64,000 nucleotides of DNA. Origin: Trinickia symbiotica (GTDB lineage: Bacteria > Pseudomonadota > Gammaproteobacteria > Burkholderiales > Burkholderiaceae). The translations under genes were made by a program, and so were the position numbers. Under the pieces are notes generated by a model that saw nothing but the letters and a program-made list of their open reading frames with translations, did not search any database and was not told where the DNA came from. The stretch is from contig NZ_PTIR01000016.1 in the NCBI RefSeq assembly GCF_002934455.1, forward strand, positions 111,916 to 175,915, given 5' to 3'. How positions within the stretch are numbered: position 1 is the first letter of the stretch; every line of letters begins with the position of its first letter. Shown here one piece after another: positions 38,226 through 47,507 of the stretch.

Positions 38226-39482
38226 ATGAACGAGGCTCCTATTGCCTTCAAAGAACCCGTATGGAACGGCGCGGGATCGAGCCGCATTCCATTCAGGGCC
38301 TATACGGATGCCGACATCTACCGCCGAGAGCTCGAGCGACTCTTTTATACGGGGCACTGGTGCTATGTGGGCCTCGAGGCTGAGATCCCGAACCCGGGCG
38401 ATTTCAAGCGCACGGTCGTGGGCGAGCGTTCGGTCATCGTCGCCCGGACGCAGGACGGAGACGTCAGCGTGGTCGAAAACGTCTGCGCGCATCGCGGCGT
38501 GCGCTTTTGCCGCGAGAAGTTCGGCAACCGCAAGGACTTCACTTGCCCCTACCACCAATGGAACTACGATCTGAAGGGGAATCTGGTCGGCGTGCCGTTC
38601 CGGCGTGGCGTCAAGCAGGACGGCAAGATCAACGGCGGCATGCCGTCTGACTTCGACCCGAAGGAGCACGGCCTCACGAAACTCAACGTGGCCACGCGAA
38701 ACGGCGTCATCTTCGCGTCGTTCGATCCCGATCTGCCTTCGCTCGAAGCGTTCCTCGGCCCGACGATTCTGCGCTATTTCGATCGCGTCTTCGACGGGCG
38801 CAAGCTGACGATCCTCGGCTACAGCCGGCAACGTATTCCCGGCAACTGGAAGCTGATGCAGGAGAACATCAAGGACCCGTACCATCCGGGCCTGCTTCAT
38901 ACTTGGTTCGTCACCTTCGGCCTTTGGCGCGCCGACAATAAGTCCGAGCTGAAAATGGACGAGCAGTTTCGCCATGCGGCCATGATCTCGACCCGCGGCG
39001 CGGGCGGCAAAGGCGACGTGACGAGCGGCGTATCGAGCTTCAAGGATCAAATGACGCTCAACGACGACCGCTTCCTCGACGTCGTCCAAGAGCCCTGGTG
39101 GGGTGGCCCGACGGCGGTCATGACCACGGTGTTTCCAAGCGTCATCATTCAGCAGCAGGTCAATTCCTTGTCGACACGCCATATCCAGCCGAACGGGCAA
39201 GGCTCGTTCGATTTCGTCTGGACGCATTTCGGTTTCGAAGACGATAGCGGCGAGATGACGCGCCGCCGCTTGCGCCAGGCGAATTTGTTCGGGCCGGCGG
39301 GTTTCGTCTCGGCTGACGACGGAGAGGTGATCGAGTTCTCGCAGGAAGGTTTCGAGCAAAAGCCGTTTCATCGAACCATCGCGGAACTCGGCGGTCGCGA
39401 AATCGGCGATACCGATCACATGGTGACGGAGACGCTGATTCGCGGCATGTACGACTACTGGCGTCGCGTGATGGAGATCTGA
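38226..39482 (+). CDS. nagG: salicylate 5-hydroxylase, large oxygenase subunit
   Basis: A 418-residue alpha subunit of a Rieske non-haem iron oxygenase. The Rieske motif has Cys87, His89, Cys107 and His110. The mononuclear iron site is provided by Asp217-His220-His225 in NIKDPYHPGLLH with a later Asp. With NagH it hydroxylates salicylate at position 5 to give gentisate. AGGAGA lies 8 bases before ATG 38226. The stop is 2 bases before nagH. It is closest in layout to NagG; an anthranilate- or other salicylate-like substrate is possible but the downstream gentisate genes favour salicylate. Confidence 0.92.
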   Translation: MNEAPIAFKEPVWNGAGSSRIPFRAYTDADIYRRELERLFYTGHWCYVGLEAEIPNPGDFKRTVVGERSVIVARTQDGDVSVVENVCAHRGVRFCREKFGNRKDFTCPYHQWNYDLKGNLVGVPFRRGVKQDGKINGGMPSDFDPKEHGLTKLNVATRNGVIFASFDPDLPSLEAFLGPTILRYFDRVFDGRKLTILGYSRQRIPGNWKLMQENIKDPYHPGLLHTWFVTFGLWRADNKSELKMDEQFRHAAMISTRGAGGKGDVTSGVSSFKDQMTLNDDRFLDVVQEPWWGGPTAVMTTVFPSVIIQQQVNSLSTRHIQPNGQGSFDFVWTHFGFEDDSGEMTRRRLRQANLFGPAGFVSADDGEVIEFSQEGFEQKPFHRTIAELGGREIGDTDHMVTETLIRGMYDYWRRVMEI

Positions 39483-39484
39483 CG

Positions 39485-39958
39485 ATGCTCGATTTCGAAA
39501 CTTATCAGCAACTCGTCGCGCTCTATACCGACTACGCCGCGACTGTCGACAACAACGAGTGGGACAAGTGGCCCGAGTTCTTTACGCAGCATTGCGTCTA
39601 CAAAGTTCAGGCGCGCGAGAACTACGACCGCGGATTTCCGCTCGCGACGCTGTCGTTCGAGAGCAAGGGCATGTTGAAGGATCGTGTCTACGGCATGACC
39701 GAGACGATTTTTCACGATCCGTACTACCAACGCCATGTCGTGGGTGCGCCACGTATCGTCAGCGTGGACGACGCACGAATCCAAGCCGAGGCCAACTATG
39801 CGGTGTTCCGCACCAAGCCCGACGAGATGACGACCGTGTTCAACGTCGGCCGGTATATCGACACGATCGTGCGCACGGACAGTGGCTTGAAGTTCGAATC
39901 GCGGCTCTGCGTATTCGATAGCGAGATGATCGCCAACTCCCTCATTTACCCGATTTGA
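39485..39958 (+). CDS. nagH: salicylate 5-hydroxylase, small oxygenase subunit
   Basis: A 157-residue beta subunit with the cone-shaped fold shared by Rieske oxygenase small subunits. The N-terminal helix MLDFETYQQLVALYTDYA is followed by DNNEWDKWPEFFTQHCVYKV, and the C-terminal strands include GRYIDTIVRTDSGLKFESR. It lacks metal ligands and stabilises the NagG oligomer. It begins 2 bases after the nagG stop, so the two are translationally linked. Confidence 0.92.
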   Translation: MLDFETYQQLVALYTDYAATVDNNEWDKWPEFFTQHCVYKVQARENYDRGFPLATLSFESKGMLKDRVYGMTETIFHDPYYQRHVVGAPRIVSVDDARIQAEANYAVFRTKPDEMTTVFNVGRYIDTIVRTDSGLKFESRLCVFDSEMIANSLIYPI

Positions 39959-39965
39959 GCCTTCT

Positions 39966-40277
39966 ATGACCAAGCAATGGATCAAAGTCATCGATCTGGC
40001 CGCTGTGCCGGGCGACGACGTGGTGGCGGTCGAGGCCGCCGGACAAGAGCTCGCCCTCTACGGCGTGGATGGCGCTGTGTATGCCACGGACAACATCTGC
40101 ACGCACGGCCATGCCCGTCTTTGCGACGGATTTCTGGAGGGACACGAAATCGAATGTCCTCTGCACCAGGGCCGCTTCGACGTGAGAACAGGGAAAGCCC
40201 TTTGCGAGCCGCTTGCGGCCGATATCCGCACGTATCCGATCAGGATCGTGGACGGCAGCGTTTTCGTCGAAATCTGA
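39966..40277 (+). CDS. nagAb: Rieske-type ferredoxin
   Basis: A 103-residue Rieske [2Fe-2S] ferredoxin with Cys45-x-His47 and Cys64-x2-His67 ligands (CTHGH, CPLHQGRFD). It shuttles electrons from NagAa to NagG. The gene lies 8 bases after nagH. In Ralstonia U2 the same ferredoxin serves both naphthalene dioxygenase and salicylate 5-hydroxylase; here only the hydroxylase is present. Confidence 0.92.
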   Translation: MTKQWIKVIDLAAVPGDDVVAVEAAGQELALYGVDGAVYATDNICTHGHARLCDGFLEGHEIECPLHQGRFDVRTGKALCEPLAADIRTYPIRIVDGSVFVEI

Positions 40278-40304
40278 ACGGACATCAACGAAAGGAGACG
40301 CCGG

Positions 40305-41351
40305 ATGGAGACAAATTCGACACGTGAAGCGCGGTCCGCCTACTACGAGCAACTCGCAGCGCGCGGCCTTTCCCCGCTTTGGGAGTCACTGCATAGCCTC
40401 GTGCCGAAGGAGCCGCGGCCGCAGGCCGTCGCGGCAATATGGAAATACGCGCGGATTCGCGACCTGATCATGCAGGCCGGCACGTTGATCAGCGCCGAGG
40501 AGGCGATTCGCCGCGTACTCGTGCTGGAGAACCCGGGCCTTGGCGGGAAAGCGAGCATTACGTCGACGCTCTATGCGGGCCTGCAACTGATTCTGCCCGG
40601 CGAAATCGCACCCAGTCATCGGCATACGCAGTCCGCGTTGCGCTTCATCGTGGAAGGCCGCGGCGCGTGGACGGCCGTGAACGGCGAACGCACTACGATG
40701 CATCCGGGCGATTTCATCATTACACCTTCTTGGACTTGGCACGATCATGGCAATCCGTCCGTCGAAGAAGGCGGCGAGCCGGTCGTATGGCTCGATGGGC
40801 TCGACATACCGTTGATCGCGAGCCTCAATGCGGGCTTCGCGGAAAACTATCCGCGAGCGACTCAGCCTATCGCTCGCCCCGAAGGCGACAGTTTTGCGCG
40901 CTTCGGCCACAATATGGTCCCGGTTCGCCATCGCGTCGACGATCCGAGTTCGCCTGTGTTCAGCTATCCCTACGATCGTAGCCGCGAAGCGCTCGACATC
41001 CTTCACCGCAATGGCGAGCTCGACGAATGGGATGGCGTGAAGCTTCGCTACGTGAATCCGGCCACGGGTGGATGGCCGATGCCGACGATCGCCACGTTCA
41101 TGCAGCTTCTTCCCGCGGGCTTCTCCGGCAGGCCCTATCGCAGCACGGATGCAACGGTCTACTGTGTCGTGGAAGGGCAGGGATCCGTGCGGATCGGTGA
41201 TACGTCCTTTGCCTTCGAGCCGCACGACGTCTTCGTCGTGCCGGCATGGCAGCAGGCCAGCTTGACCGCATCGACGGAAAGCGTGCTCTTCAGCTATTCG
41301 GATCGACCGGTCATGTCGGCGCTCAATCTGCTGCGCGAAGAACGCCAATAA
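40305..41351 (+). CDS. nagI: gentisate 1,2-dioxygenase
   Basis: A 348-residue bicupin Fe(II) dioxygenase that opens the ring of gentisate to maleylpyruvate. The N-terminal cupin holds the iron ligands His105, His107 and His146 ([21 protein letters not shown]). The C-terminal cupin ([20 protein letters not shown]) has lost the His set, as is usual. It has AAGGAGA upstream, 7-9 bases from the ATG, and is the first of the three ring-fission-pathway genes. Confidence 0.93.
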   Translation: METNSTREARSAYYEQLAARGLSPLWESLHSLVPKEPRPQAVAAIWKYARIRDLIMQAGTLISAEEAIRRVLVLENPGLGGKASITSTLYAGLQLILPGEIAPSHRHTQSALRFIVEGRGAWTAVNGERTTMHPGDFIITPSWTWHDHGNPSVEEGGEPVVWLDGLDIPLIASLNAGFAENYPRATQPIARPEGDSFARFGHNMVPVRHRVDDPSSPVFSYPYDRSREALDILHRNGELDEWDGVKLRYVNPATGGWPMPTIATFMQLLPAGFSGRPYRSTDATVYCVVEGQGSVRIGDTSFAFEPHDVFVVPAWQQASLTASTESVLFSYSDRPVMSALNLLREERQ

Positions 41352-41459
41352 CTTCAGTAGTGCTGAATCGATCCGGCAGGCGCTTAAGTCCCGCTGCCTG
41401 CCGTCGATCGCAATTGCAATTGAACTTCCGATGTTCCATTTAATTTGAGGCCTATCGCC

Positions 41460-42158
41460 ATGGCATTCGTTTTTCCTCCCGAGCCGCCCATCGCTGTGCC
41501 TGTCGCGGGCAGCGACGACAAATTCGCCGTGCGCCGCGTCTACTGCGTCGGGCGCAACTACGCGGCTCACGCGCGCGAGATGGGATTCGATCCCGACCGC
41601 GAGCCGCCGTTCTTTTTTTGCAAGCCGGCGGGCGCGGTGATTCCCGTGACCTACGGCGAGACGCTCGAGATCCCTTATCCGTCACAGACCACGAACTACC
41701 ATTACGAAGCCGAGCTCGTCGCGGCCATCGGCAAGGGAGGCACGGACATCGCAGTGGCTGACGCGCTCGATCATGTCTGGGGCTACGCGGTCGGTCTGGA
41801 CATGACGCGTCGCGATCTGCAGATGAAGATGCGCGAGATGGGGCGGCCGTGGGAGATCGGCAAGGCATTCGACGATTCGGCTCCGATCGGTCCGATCCAT
41901 AAGGCAAGCGATGTCGGCCACTTCGAGAGCGGTGGAATATGGCTGACGGTGAACGGCGCGACCAAACAACAAAGCGATGTTTCGCACTTGATCTGGTCGG
42001 TGGCGGAAACCGTCTCGGACCTCTCGAAGTTTTTCCGGCTGGAGCCCGGCGATCTCATCTACACGGGGACGCCTGAAGGCGTTGGCCGGGTGGTCAAGGG
42101 CGATTCGATGATGGTTGGAATCGAGCGGCTGGGCGAGCTGAGCGTGCGCGTGGATTGA
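41460..42158 (+). CDS. nagK: fumarylpyruvate hydrolase
   Basis: A 232-residue fumarylacetoacetase-family hydrolase that cleaves fumarylpyruvate to fumarate and pyruvate. The metal ligands Glu83 and Glu85 sit in NYHYEAELVAAI and Asp114 in GYAVGLDMTRRDLQ. ATG 41460 has GAGG 9 bases upstream; the frame extends to 41445 without benefit. A 108-base gap separates it from nagI. Its neighbour is nagL, whose ATG lies 18 bases after its stop. Placed with nagI and nagL it completes the gentisate pathway. Confidence 0.9.
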   Translation: MAFVFPPEPPIAVPVAGSDDKFAVRRVYCVGRNYAAHAREMGFDPDREPPFFFCKPAGAVIPVTYGETLEIPYPSQTTNYHYEAELVAAIGKGGTDIAVADALDHVWGYAVGLDMTRRDLQMKMREMGRPWEIGKAFDDSAPIGPIHKASDVGHFESGGIWLTVNGATKQQSDVSHLIWSVAETVSDLSKFFRLEPGDLIYTGTPEGVGRVVKGDSMMVGIERLGELSVRVD

Positions 42159-42175
42159 TTGCGAGGGCGCCTTGC

Positions 42176-42820
42176 ATGCAACTTCATAGTTTCTTCAACA
42201 GCTCCGCCTCCTATCGCGTGAGAATCGCGCTTGCGCTCAAAGGGCTTGCCAGCGATTACGTCCCCGTGAACATTCGCGCGGGCGCGCATCGCGACGCGGA
42301 ATATATCGATCGCGTCAATCCCTCGGCGGTCGTGCCCGCGCTCGTCGACGGCGAGTTCGCGCTCGGCCAGTCGCTCGCGATCATCGACTATCTGGACGCG
42401 CGCCATCCCGAGCCGCGCCTGATTCCGTCCGAGCCGACACTGCGTGCGCGCGTCCTCGAGTTCGCCTATTTGATCTCGTGCGATATCCACCCTGTCAACA
42501 ACCTGCGGATCCTTAAATACCTCGACGCGGTGCTTCATGTCACGCCCGAGCAAAAGGACGCCTGGTACAAGCATTGGATCGCGGAAGGAATGGCCGGGGT
42601 CGAGCGGATGCTCGTGCGACACGGGCAAGGGCCATGGTGCTTTGGGGGCGCGCCGACGTTGGCTGATTGCTGCCTCGTGCCTCAAATCGCGAACGCGCAG
42701 CGGATGGGGTGTGATCTCACTCTCTATCCGTTGAGTCTTGCCGCCTACCGCCACGCCATGGAGCATCCGGCGTTCGACGCTGCTCAGCCGAACAAGCAGC
42801 CGGACTATCTGGGCTCGTAA
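42176..42820 (+). CDS. nagL: maleylpyruvate isomerase, zeta-class GST
   Basis: A 214-residue glutathione S-transferase of the zeta class that isomerises maleylpyruvate to fumarylpyruvate. The start MQLHSFFNSSASYRVRIALALKGL is the typical N-terminal motif with the glutathione-thiol Ser in SSASYRVR. The mid-region ISCDIHPVNNLRILKYL marks the maleylacetoacetate/maleylpyruvate isomerase line. ATG 42176 has GAGGG about 9 bases upstream; a TTG at 42155 is in frame but unlikely. It is the last nag gene. Confidence 0.92.
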   Translation: MQLHSFFNSSASYRVRIALALKGLASDYVPVNIRAGAHRDAEYIDRVNPSAVVPALVDGEFALGQSLAIIDYLDARHPEPRLIPSEPTLRARVLEFAYLISCDIHPVNNLRILKYLDAVLHVTPEQKDAWYKHWIAEGMAGVERMLVRHGQGPWCFGGAPTLADCCLVPQIANAQRMGCDLTLYPLSLAAYRHAMEHPAFDAAQPNKQPDYLGS

Positions 42821-42827
42821 AACGAAG

Positions 42828-42853
42828 TCGCTCGCGGCACGCGCCGCGAGCGA
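42828..42853. terminator. hairpin between nagL and the porin gene
   Basis: TCGCTCGCGGC and GCCGCGAGCGA pair over 11 bases around a 4-base loop (ACGC), between two convergent genes. It has no T-run, so it may act as a two-way transcription barrier or RNA end stabiliser rather than a strong intrinsic terminator. Confidence 0.6.
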
Positions 42854-42869
42854 ACCCGCACATCCCCGA

Positions 42870-44096
42870 TCAGAATTTGTGGCGTATGCCTAGGCGTACG
42901 CCAAGCTGCTTGTCGGTGGCGGACGGCGTGAAGCCACTGATATTGGCGACCGCGGGCTGACCGAGCGAATCGCGACCGGTTGCGCGCTGCAATACCGCCA
43001 ATGCATAGACGTCCGTTCGTTTCGACAGGCTATAGATGGCGCCGAGGTCGAGCTGAAAATACTTGGCGCCGCCGTCGCCTTTCACCGAATTGCGCCGCGT
43101 GTAATCGAACGCCACGCCGGTCAGCAAAGACGGCGTCCAGCGATAACGAACGCCGAGCTCCGCGCTCGTGAAGATGGCGTTGCCCGTGTAGCCGAGCGGG
43201 TTCGGACCCGACGAAGAGCCTAGCGAGTCGAAGCGCGTGTTCGTCACGACCGTCGAGATCGTTGCTTGGCCAAGCGTATAGGACGCGCCGGCGCCGAGTA
43301 TCTCCGTCGTATGCGCGGAGGCGTATCCGGCATAGCCGGGCGAGGACTCGGGCGCCGTGGCGGAACCGAACGACCCGAGGTTGTTCGCCGTCGCGAGGCC
43401 CTTGTTGGGCGTGTTTCCGTAGAACGACACATTGGGGTTTCGCGCATTGAGGTACCCCGCCCCGAACGCGAATGCGTTGCCGCTGTAGCTGACGCCGAGC
43501 GACCAGATTTGATTTTGGCTCGTGTTGCCCGCAACGCCGCCGAAGCTATAGAGCGCGCCGGCACGAAAGCCGCGATAGGTCGGCGTCGTGAACTTGATCG
43601 AGTTGTTGATGCGATTCGTGTTGCTGAGGTTGTCGACATCGTTGAGATGCGACGACATGTAGCCGCCCCATGCGCCCGATGCCCCGAAGGACTGAACGGA
43701 TTCCACTAGAGGGTCGTACTGGCGTCCGAGCGTGACTGTGCCGAGCCGCGACGAAGACAAGCCGACGTACGCTTGCCGTCCGAACTCGGCCCCGCCTTGA
43801 GCAAGGACCCCGCTGTTCGCCATGAAGCCGTTTTCGATGACGAAGACCGCGCTCAGTCCGTTTCCGAGCTCTTCCGTGCCGCGCAATCCCCATCGGCTGC
43901 CGGACAGGCCCGTCGTATGAGCGTCGGTCAGCGCGAATTGACTTCCCCCGTGTGGATGGCCGCTTGCGACGCCTGTTTGTGCGCTGTTCGTATAGGTAAT
44001 GCCGAGATCGACGATGCCGTAGAGCGTGACGCTCGTCTGCGCGTGCGAGGCAGTGGCCGCGACGGCAAAGCCGCAAGCGGCGAGTTGCTTCTTCAT
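42870..44096 (-). CDS. trimeric porin, Burkholderia type
   Basis: A 408-residue outer-membrane general porin. The signal peptide is MKKQLAACGFAVAATASHAQ, followed by the first strand SSVTLYGIVDLGITYTN-like motif (here TSVTLYGIVDLGI). The loop-3 region RQAYVGLSSSRLGTVTLGRQYDP is characteristic, and the C-terminal strand ends in GIRHKF with the terminal Phe required for Bam insertion. GGAGA precedes ATG 44096. It converges on the nag operon and may admit aromatic acids; that is inference. It and the following AAHS transporter read in the same direction. Confidence 0.94.
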   Translation of the reverse strand: MKKQLAACGFAVAATASHAQTSVTLYGIVDLGITYTNSAQTGVASGHPHGGSQFALTDAHTTGLSGSRWGLRGTEELGNGLSAVFVIENGFMANSGVLAQGGAEFGRQAYVGLSSSRLGTVTLGRQYDPLVESVQSFGASGAWGGYMSSHLNDVDNLSNTNRINNSIKFTTPTYRGFRAGALYSFGGVAGNTSQNQIWSLGVSYSGNAFAFGAGYLNARNPNVSFYGNTPNKGLATANNLGSFGSATAPESSPGYAGYASAHTTEILGAGASYTLGQATISTVVTNTRFDSLGSSSGPNPLGYTGNAIFTSAELGVRYRWTPSLLTGVAFDYTRRNSVKGDGGAKYFQLDLGAIYSLSKRTDVYALAVLQRATGRDSLGQPAVANISGFTPSATDKQLGVRLGIRHKF

Positions 44097-44213
44097 CAAG
44101 TGTCTCCGTACTTTGTTAGTGGTGCTTACGATTACTGCAGGACCTGAGGTGGGTCTGAGGAATGCGGATGGAGGGCGGGGGTCATTGCCGCCTTCGTCCC
44201 TTCACCCGCCGGT

Positions 44214-45575
44214 TCAAGCCGTGTCGATGCCGGCAGATGCGGCGAGCGCGGGGAGGGCTGCGCGGCGTCGAGCCTGCACTCCGCATAGGTAGATGGCGGC
44301 GGCCGCGATGCCGGCCGGTACCGCAACGATGAGGAAGAGCACCGGAAACCGGATATGGGCCGCGAGCAAGGCGCCGCCGACGAGCGCGCCGCAGACGGAG
44401 CCGAGCCGGCCCACCCCCAACGCCCAACTGAGGCCGGTCACGCGGTTCGCAGTGGGGTAGTAGCGCGCCGCGAACGCATTGGCGCCGATCTGCGAACCGC
44501 TGATGCAAAAGCCGACGCCGGCGACCGTGACGGCGAGCAAGTCGCCCGGCACGCAGCCGGTCAGAGCGAGAAAGACTGCGCCGAATGCGTAGGAGAGGCC
44601 GAGAACGCCGGTGGCGGAAAACCTGTCCATGAGTCTTCCGAGAACAAGCGCGCCGAGCGTGCCGCCCACTTGATAGAACACGCCGATTCGCGAGGCCGCG
44701 GCGAGCGAGAGGCCGGAGGCATGAACGAGCGTCGGCAGCCAATTCGTCATGAGATAGACAATCAGGAGGCTCATGAAGAAGACGCACCACAGAAGCAGCG
44801 TTCCGGTGCGAAAAGCCGGCTCGAACAATTGTTTCACGGGCGAACCCACCGTCCGGGTTTCGTGCAAGGTGAAGCGTGTATCGACGTCAGCCCGAAGCGG
44901 GGCGATGCGATGGAGCAACGCGGCGATCTTGCTTGCGTCCGCGCCCTTGACGACGAGGTAGCGTACCGATTCGGGCAGCCATACCGCGAGCGCGGCGGCG
45001 AGCGCGAGCGGCGCAATGCCGCCGAAGAGGAATACGCCGCGCCAACCGTAATCGGGAATCAGCTCCGCCGCCACGACGCCGCCCAGGCCCGACCCCATCG
45101 TGAATCCACAGAACATGACCGTCGTGAGAAACGCCCGGCGGCGCTCGGGGCAATACTCGGACGTAAGCGCGATCGCATTCGGCATGGCCGCGCCGAGTCC
45201 GAGCCCGGTGGCGAAGCGCAACGCGATCAAGATCGCCACGCTTGGCGAATGCGCGGTCGCGAGGCTCGCGAGACCGAAGAAGGCGACGGTGGCGATCAAG
45301 GTCTTCTTTCGCCCGATTCGATCGGCGACGGGCCCGAGCAGTAGAGCGCCCACCATCAAGCCGCCGAGGCCGGCGCCGAACAGCATGCCGAGGACATTAG
45401 GACCGATATGCCAGTCCCGCATCAGGAGCGGTGCGATGAACCCGACGCAGGCCGTATCGAAGCCGTCGACCGCGACGATGCAAAAGCATAAAAGCAGGAC
45501 CCGCCATTGAAAAAGCGAGAAGGGGCGCTCGTCGAGCCAGGCTCGAACGTCGATAGGGGGCGGTGCCGAGGACAT
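44214..45575 (-). CDS. aromatic acid:H+ symporter, AAHS-family MFS
   Basis: A 453-residue inner-membrane transporter with 12 helices. The Asp-rich motif DGFDTACVGFIAPLL in helix 1 (about residues 37-51) and the loop GPVADRIGRKKTL are the hallmarks of the AAHS group (PcaK, BenK, MhbT, GenK). In the middle, between helices 6 and 7, there is a cytoplasmic loop. GGAG stands 11 bases before the ATG. Beside the nag operon and the porin, its most likely substrate is salicylate or gentisate, but that is inferred from position. Confidence 0.88.
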   Translation of the reverse strand: MSSAPPPIDVRAWLDERPFSLFQWRVLLLCFCIVAVDGFDTACVGFIAPLLMRDWHIGPNVLGMLFGAGLGGLMVGALLLGPVADRIGRKKTLIATVAFFGLASLATAHSPSVAILIALRFATGLGLGAAMPNAIALTSEYCPERRRAFLTTVMFCGFTMGSGLGGVVAAELIPDYGWRGVFLFGGIAPLALAAALAVWLPESVRYLVVKGADASKIAALLHRIAPLRADVDTRFTLHETRTVGSPVKQLFEPAFRTGTLLLWCVFFMSLLIVYLMTNWLPTLVHASGLSLAAASRIGVFYQVGGTLGALVLGRLMDRFSATGVLGLSYAFGAVFLALTGCVPGDLLAVTVAGVGFCISGSQIGANAFAARYYPTANRVTGLSWALGVGRLGSVCGALVGGALLAAHIRFPVLFLIVAVPAGIAAAAIYLCGVQARRRAALPALAASAGIDTA

Positions 45576-45777
45576 CAGGGGTGTCTCCTTTCATCATGGC
45601 CGAGGGGTTTTCGGCCTTTCGTTATGAAAGGGAACTTAAACTGCGTGGCACCACCCGTCGACATAGGAACGTGAATTCGGCGCATTCACCGAATCAATAT
45701 TGCGGGCCGTGCGTGCCGAAACGTCAATCCGCGAGTACGATGGAAAACTGGCTCATCGATGAATTTCGGGAGGTGCC

Positions 45778-45969
45778 ATGAACGCGGTGTGCCCGCTGCA
45801 TGGGCCAACGACTATCATCGGCACGAACGCATACGGGTTCCCGGTTTATGCGTGCTGCCGCAACGACCTGCCTTATCTCACGCCACCGGACGCATGTACG
45901 AGGGCCCCGACCGAGCACGGACCGGAGCCGCACGAGCGTGCGCAGGAACCAAAGACGAAAAAGGAATGA
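45778..45969 (+). CDS. small Cys-containing protein, 63 residues
   Basis: A 63-residue frame with a strong ribosome-binding site, GGGAGG, 6 bases before the ATG. The N-terminal half (MNAVCPLHGPTTIIGTNAY then VYACCRND) contains CPLH and CC, which could hold zinc; the C-terminal half is Pro/Glu/Lys-rich and ends in KTKKE. I do not recognise it. It lies 200 bases from the divergent AAHS gene. Confidence 0.5.
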   Translation: MNAVCPLHGPTTIIGTNAYGFPVYACCRNDLPYLTPPDACTRAPTEHGPEPHERAQEPKTKKE

Positions 45970-46052
45970 TGCGGAGATCGGCCTGCTGTGCGTGTGCTGA
46001 CGAGCTTGGAGGCTCGCGCGTTTCGATATCCCGCAGACCGATCATGACGACT

Positions 46053-46460
46053 TCACTGCTTGCCGCTGACACGATCGATCGTCGCAACGAGTTCGGTTAG
46101 CGCCTGTTTGCAGGATGACTGCTCGGGCTTGGCGGCGCGCAATGCCGCGAGCGCGCGGTCGATCGCCTTGTCGACGGCATGCCAATCCGCCGCCGCGCGT
46201 GGTTTCAGCGAAGGCTCGGCGTCGTCCCAAGAAGTTTCGAGGTCTTTGATGCGTGTCTTCGCGCCGGCAAGGTCGCCTTTGTCGACGAGCGTCGCGGAGT
46301 CGCTCGCGATCTTGCGGAAGGGCGCGAGATCGCCAAGCTTCGAGGACGTCGCGGCGCGAGCCGACGCGACGATGATGCCGCCGCCCGTAAGCTGCGCCAA
46401 GCCCGCGAAGGCGAGTACGGCAGCCGATGCGAAAGTGATCGTGGTTTTTTTGATGCTCAT
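46053..46460 (-). CDS. periplasmic helical protein of unknown function
   Basis: A 135-residue exported protein. A signal peptide ([20 protein letters not shown]) is followed by a helical mature domain: [21 protein letters not shown], then [18 protein letters not shown] and [16 protein letters not shown]. The pattern of three or four helices recalls small haem or sensor bundles, but the haem ligands of cytochrome b562 are not evident. AAGGAG lies 9 bases before ATG 46460. The upstream gene encodes a COG4705 membrane protein, 88 bases away; the pair is probably one unit. Confidence 0.7.
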   Translation of the reverse strand: MSIKKTTITFASAAVLAFAGLAQLTGGGIIVASARAATSSKLGDLAPFRKIASDSATLVDKGDLAGAKTRIKDLETSWDDAEPSLKPRAAADWHAVDKAIDRALAALRAAKPEQSSCKQALTELVATIDRVSGKQ

Positions 46461-46548
46461 TGATTCGTTCTCCTTAGCATTGAATCCGCTTGGCGCGGGG
46501 GAGAGGGCGGTATCGCCCCCGTTCATTGAAACCAGTCGAAGGTCCGGC

Positions 46549-47328
46549 TCAGCGTGAGGTTTGTCCGCGAGGCGCGCGCTCGATGGCGCTCTGCCAAGCC
46601 ACGAGGGCGACGATGACGGTGAGGAATGCGATGCTCGTGCGAACCGTCCCCAGGCCCACTCCGCCGTATTCGCTGGCTTGCGAAAGCAGATCGCCGAGGG
46701 AAGCGCCCAACGGGCGCGTCAATATGTAGGCGACCCAAAACGTCAGCACGGCGTTGCCGCCCAGGTAATAGGCGAGTGCCGTGATGCCGATAAGCGCACT
46801 AAAGACCACTACGCCGAGCCTGAATCCGAGGCCGAGCGCTTCGGTCGCGAGATCGCCGGCAGCCGTGCCGAGCGCGAACGTCAGCAGGATTGCGGCCCAA
46901 TAGAACAGTTCGCGGCGACGCGTGACGATCGTGTGAATCGAGAGCGTCCGTTCGCAGCGATACCAAAGAAGAAAGGTGGCCGCGAGCGCGACGGCGAAAA
47001 CGGCGGTGCTGGCGTAGAGGCTCACGCCGAGCGTATCGGTGAGCGCATCGGTGATCTGAGTCCCGACGATGCTGACGAGCACGACCGTGAGCCAGTAGGT
47101 CGATGGTACGTATCGGGTGGCATTGAGCTGCCGGAAGAGCGCGAGCACCAATAGTGCGAGCATGAGTGCGCCCGTCACCGCGGTGCCGAGACCGACATGG
47201 ACAGCGAGGTAGTCGGCGCCGGTCTCGCCGACGGTCGTGGACAGGATCTTGATCAACCAGAAAACGGCGGTGACTTCGGGCACCTTGTTCAGCATCTCGG
47301 CGGCGCGGCCAGTTCCAAGCTTGTTCAC
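46549..47328 (-). CDS. COG4705-type multipass membrane protein
   Basis: A 259-residue inner-membrane protein of the uncharacterised COG4705 family with about eight helices. The sequence consists of four similar units: [58 protein letters not shown] and [19 protein letters not shown]. Each has a Trp, then a Gly-Thr/Glu/Ala segment, then an Asp. The repetition suggests a duplicated transporter-like core. The function is unknown. The downstream gene encodes a periplasmic helical protein. Confidence 0.8.
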   Translation of the reverse strand: MNKLGTGRAAEMLNKVPEVTAVFWLIKILSTTVGETGADYLAVHVGLGTAVTGALMLALLVLALFRQLNATRYVPSTYWLTVVLVSIVGTQITDALTDTLGVSLYASTAVFAVALAATFLLWYRCERTLSIHTIVTRRRELFYWAAILLTFALGTAAGDLATEALGLGFRLGVVVFSALIGITALAYYLGGNAVLTFWVAYILTRPLGASLGDLLSQASEYGGVGLGTVRTSIAFLTVIVALVAWQSAIERAPRGQTSR

Positions 47329-47507
47329 ATTCTTCTCCTAGGTCTACGCATCGTTCGGTGGCCGATCGGGCGGGGCGCGACGATGCGCATCTCGCAAGGC
47401 CGGGAACCGTGTGCGAGAGTCTGCTTGGACTTTGCTTACGGGAAGCTTATGGAGGGGAATGTGCGCAAAGCGAGTGTTGGAACTTCACCGGCGATGGCGC
47501 CGATTGT

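Noticed and set aside
46053..46460. Cytochrome b562-like haem protein
   Set aside because: The helix pattern is similar, but the Met and His haem ligands are not in the expected places.
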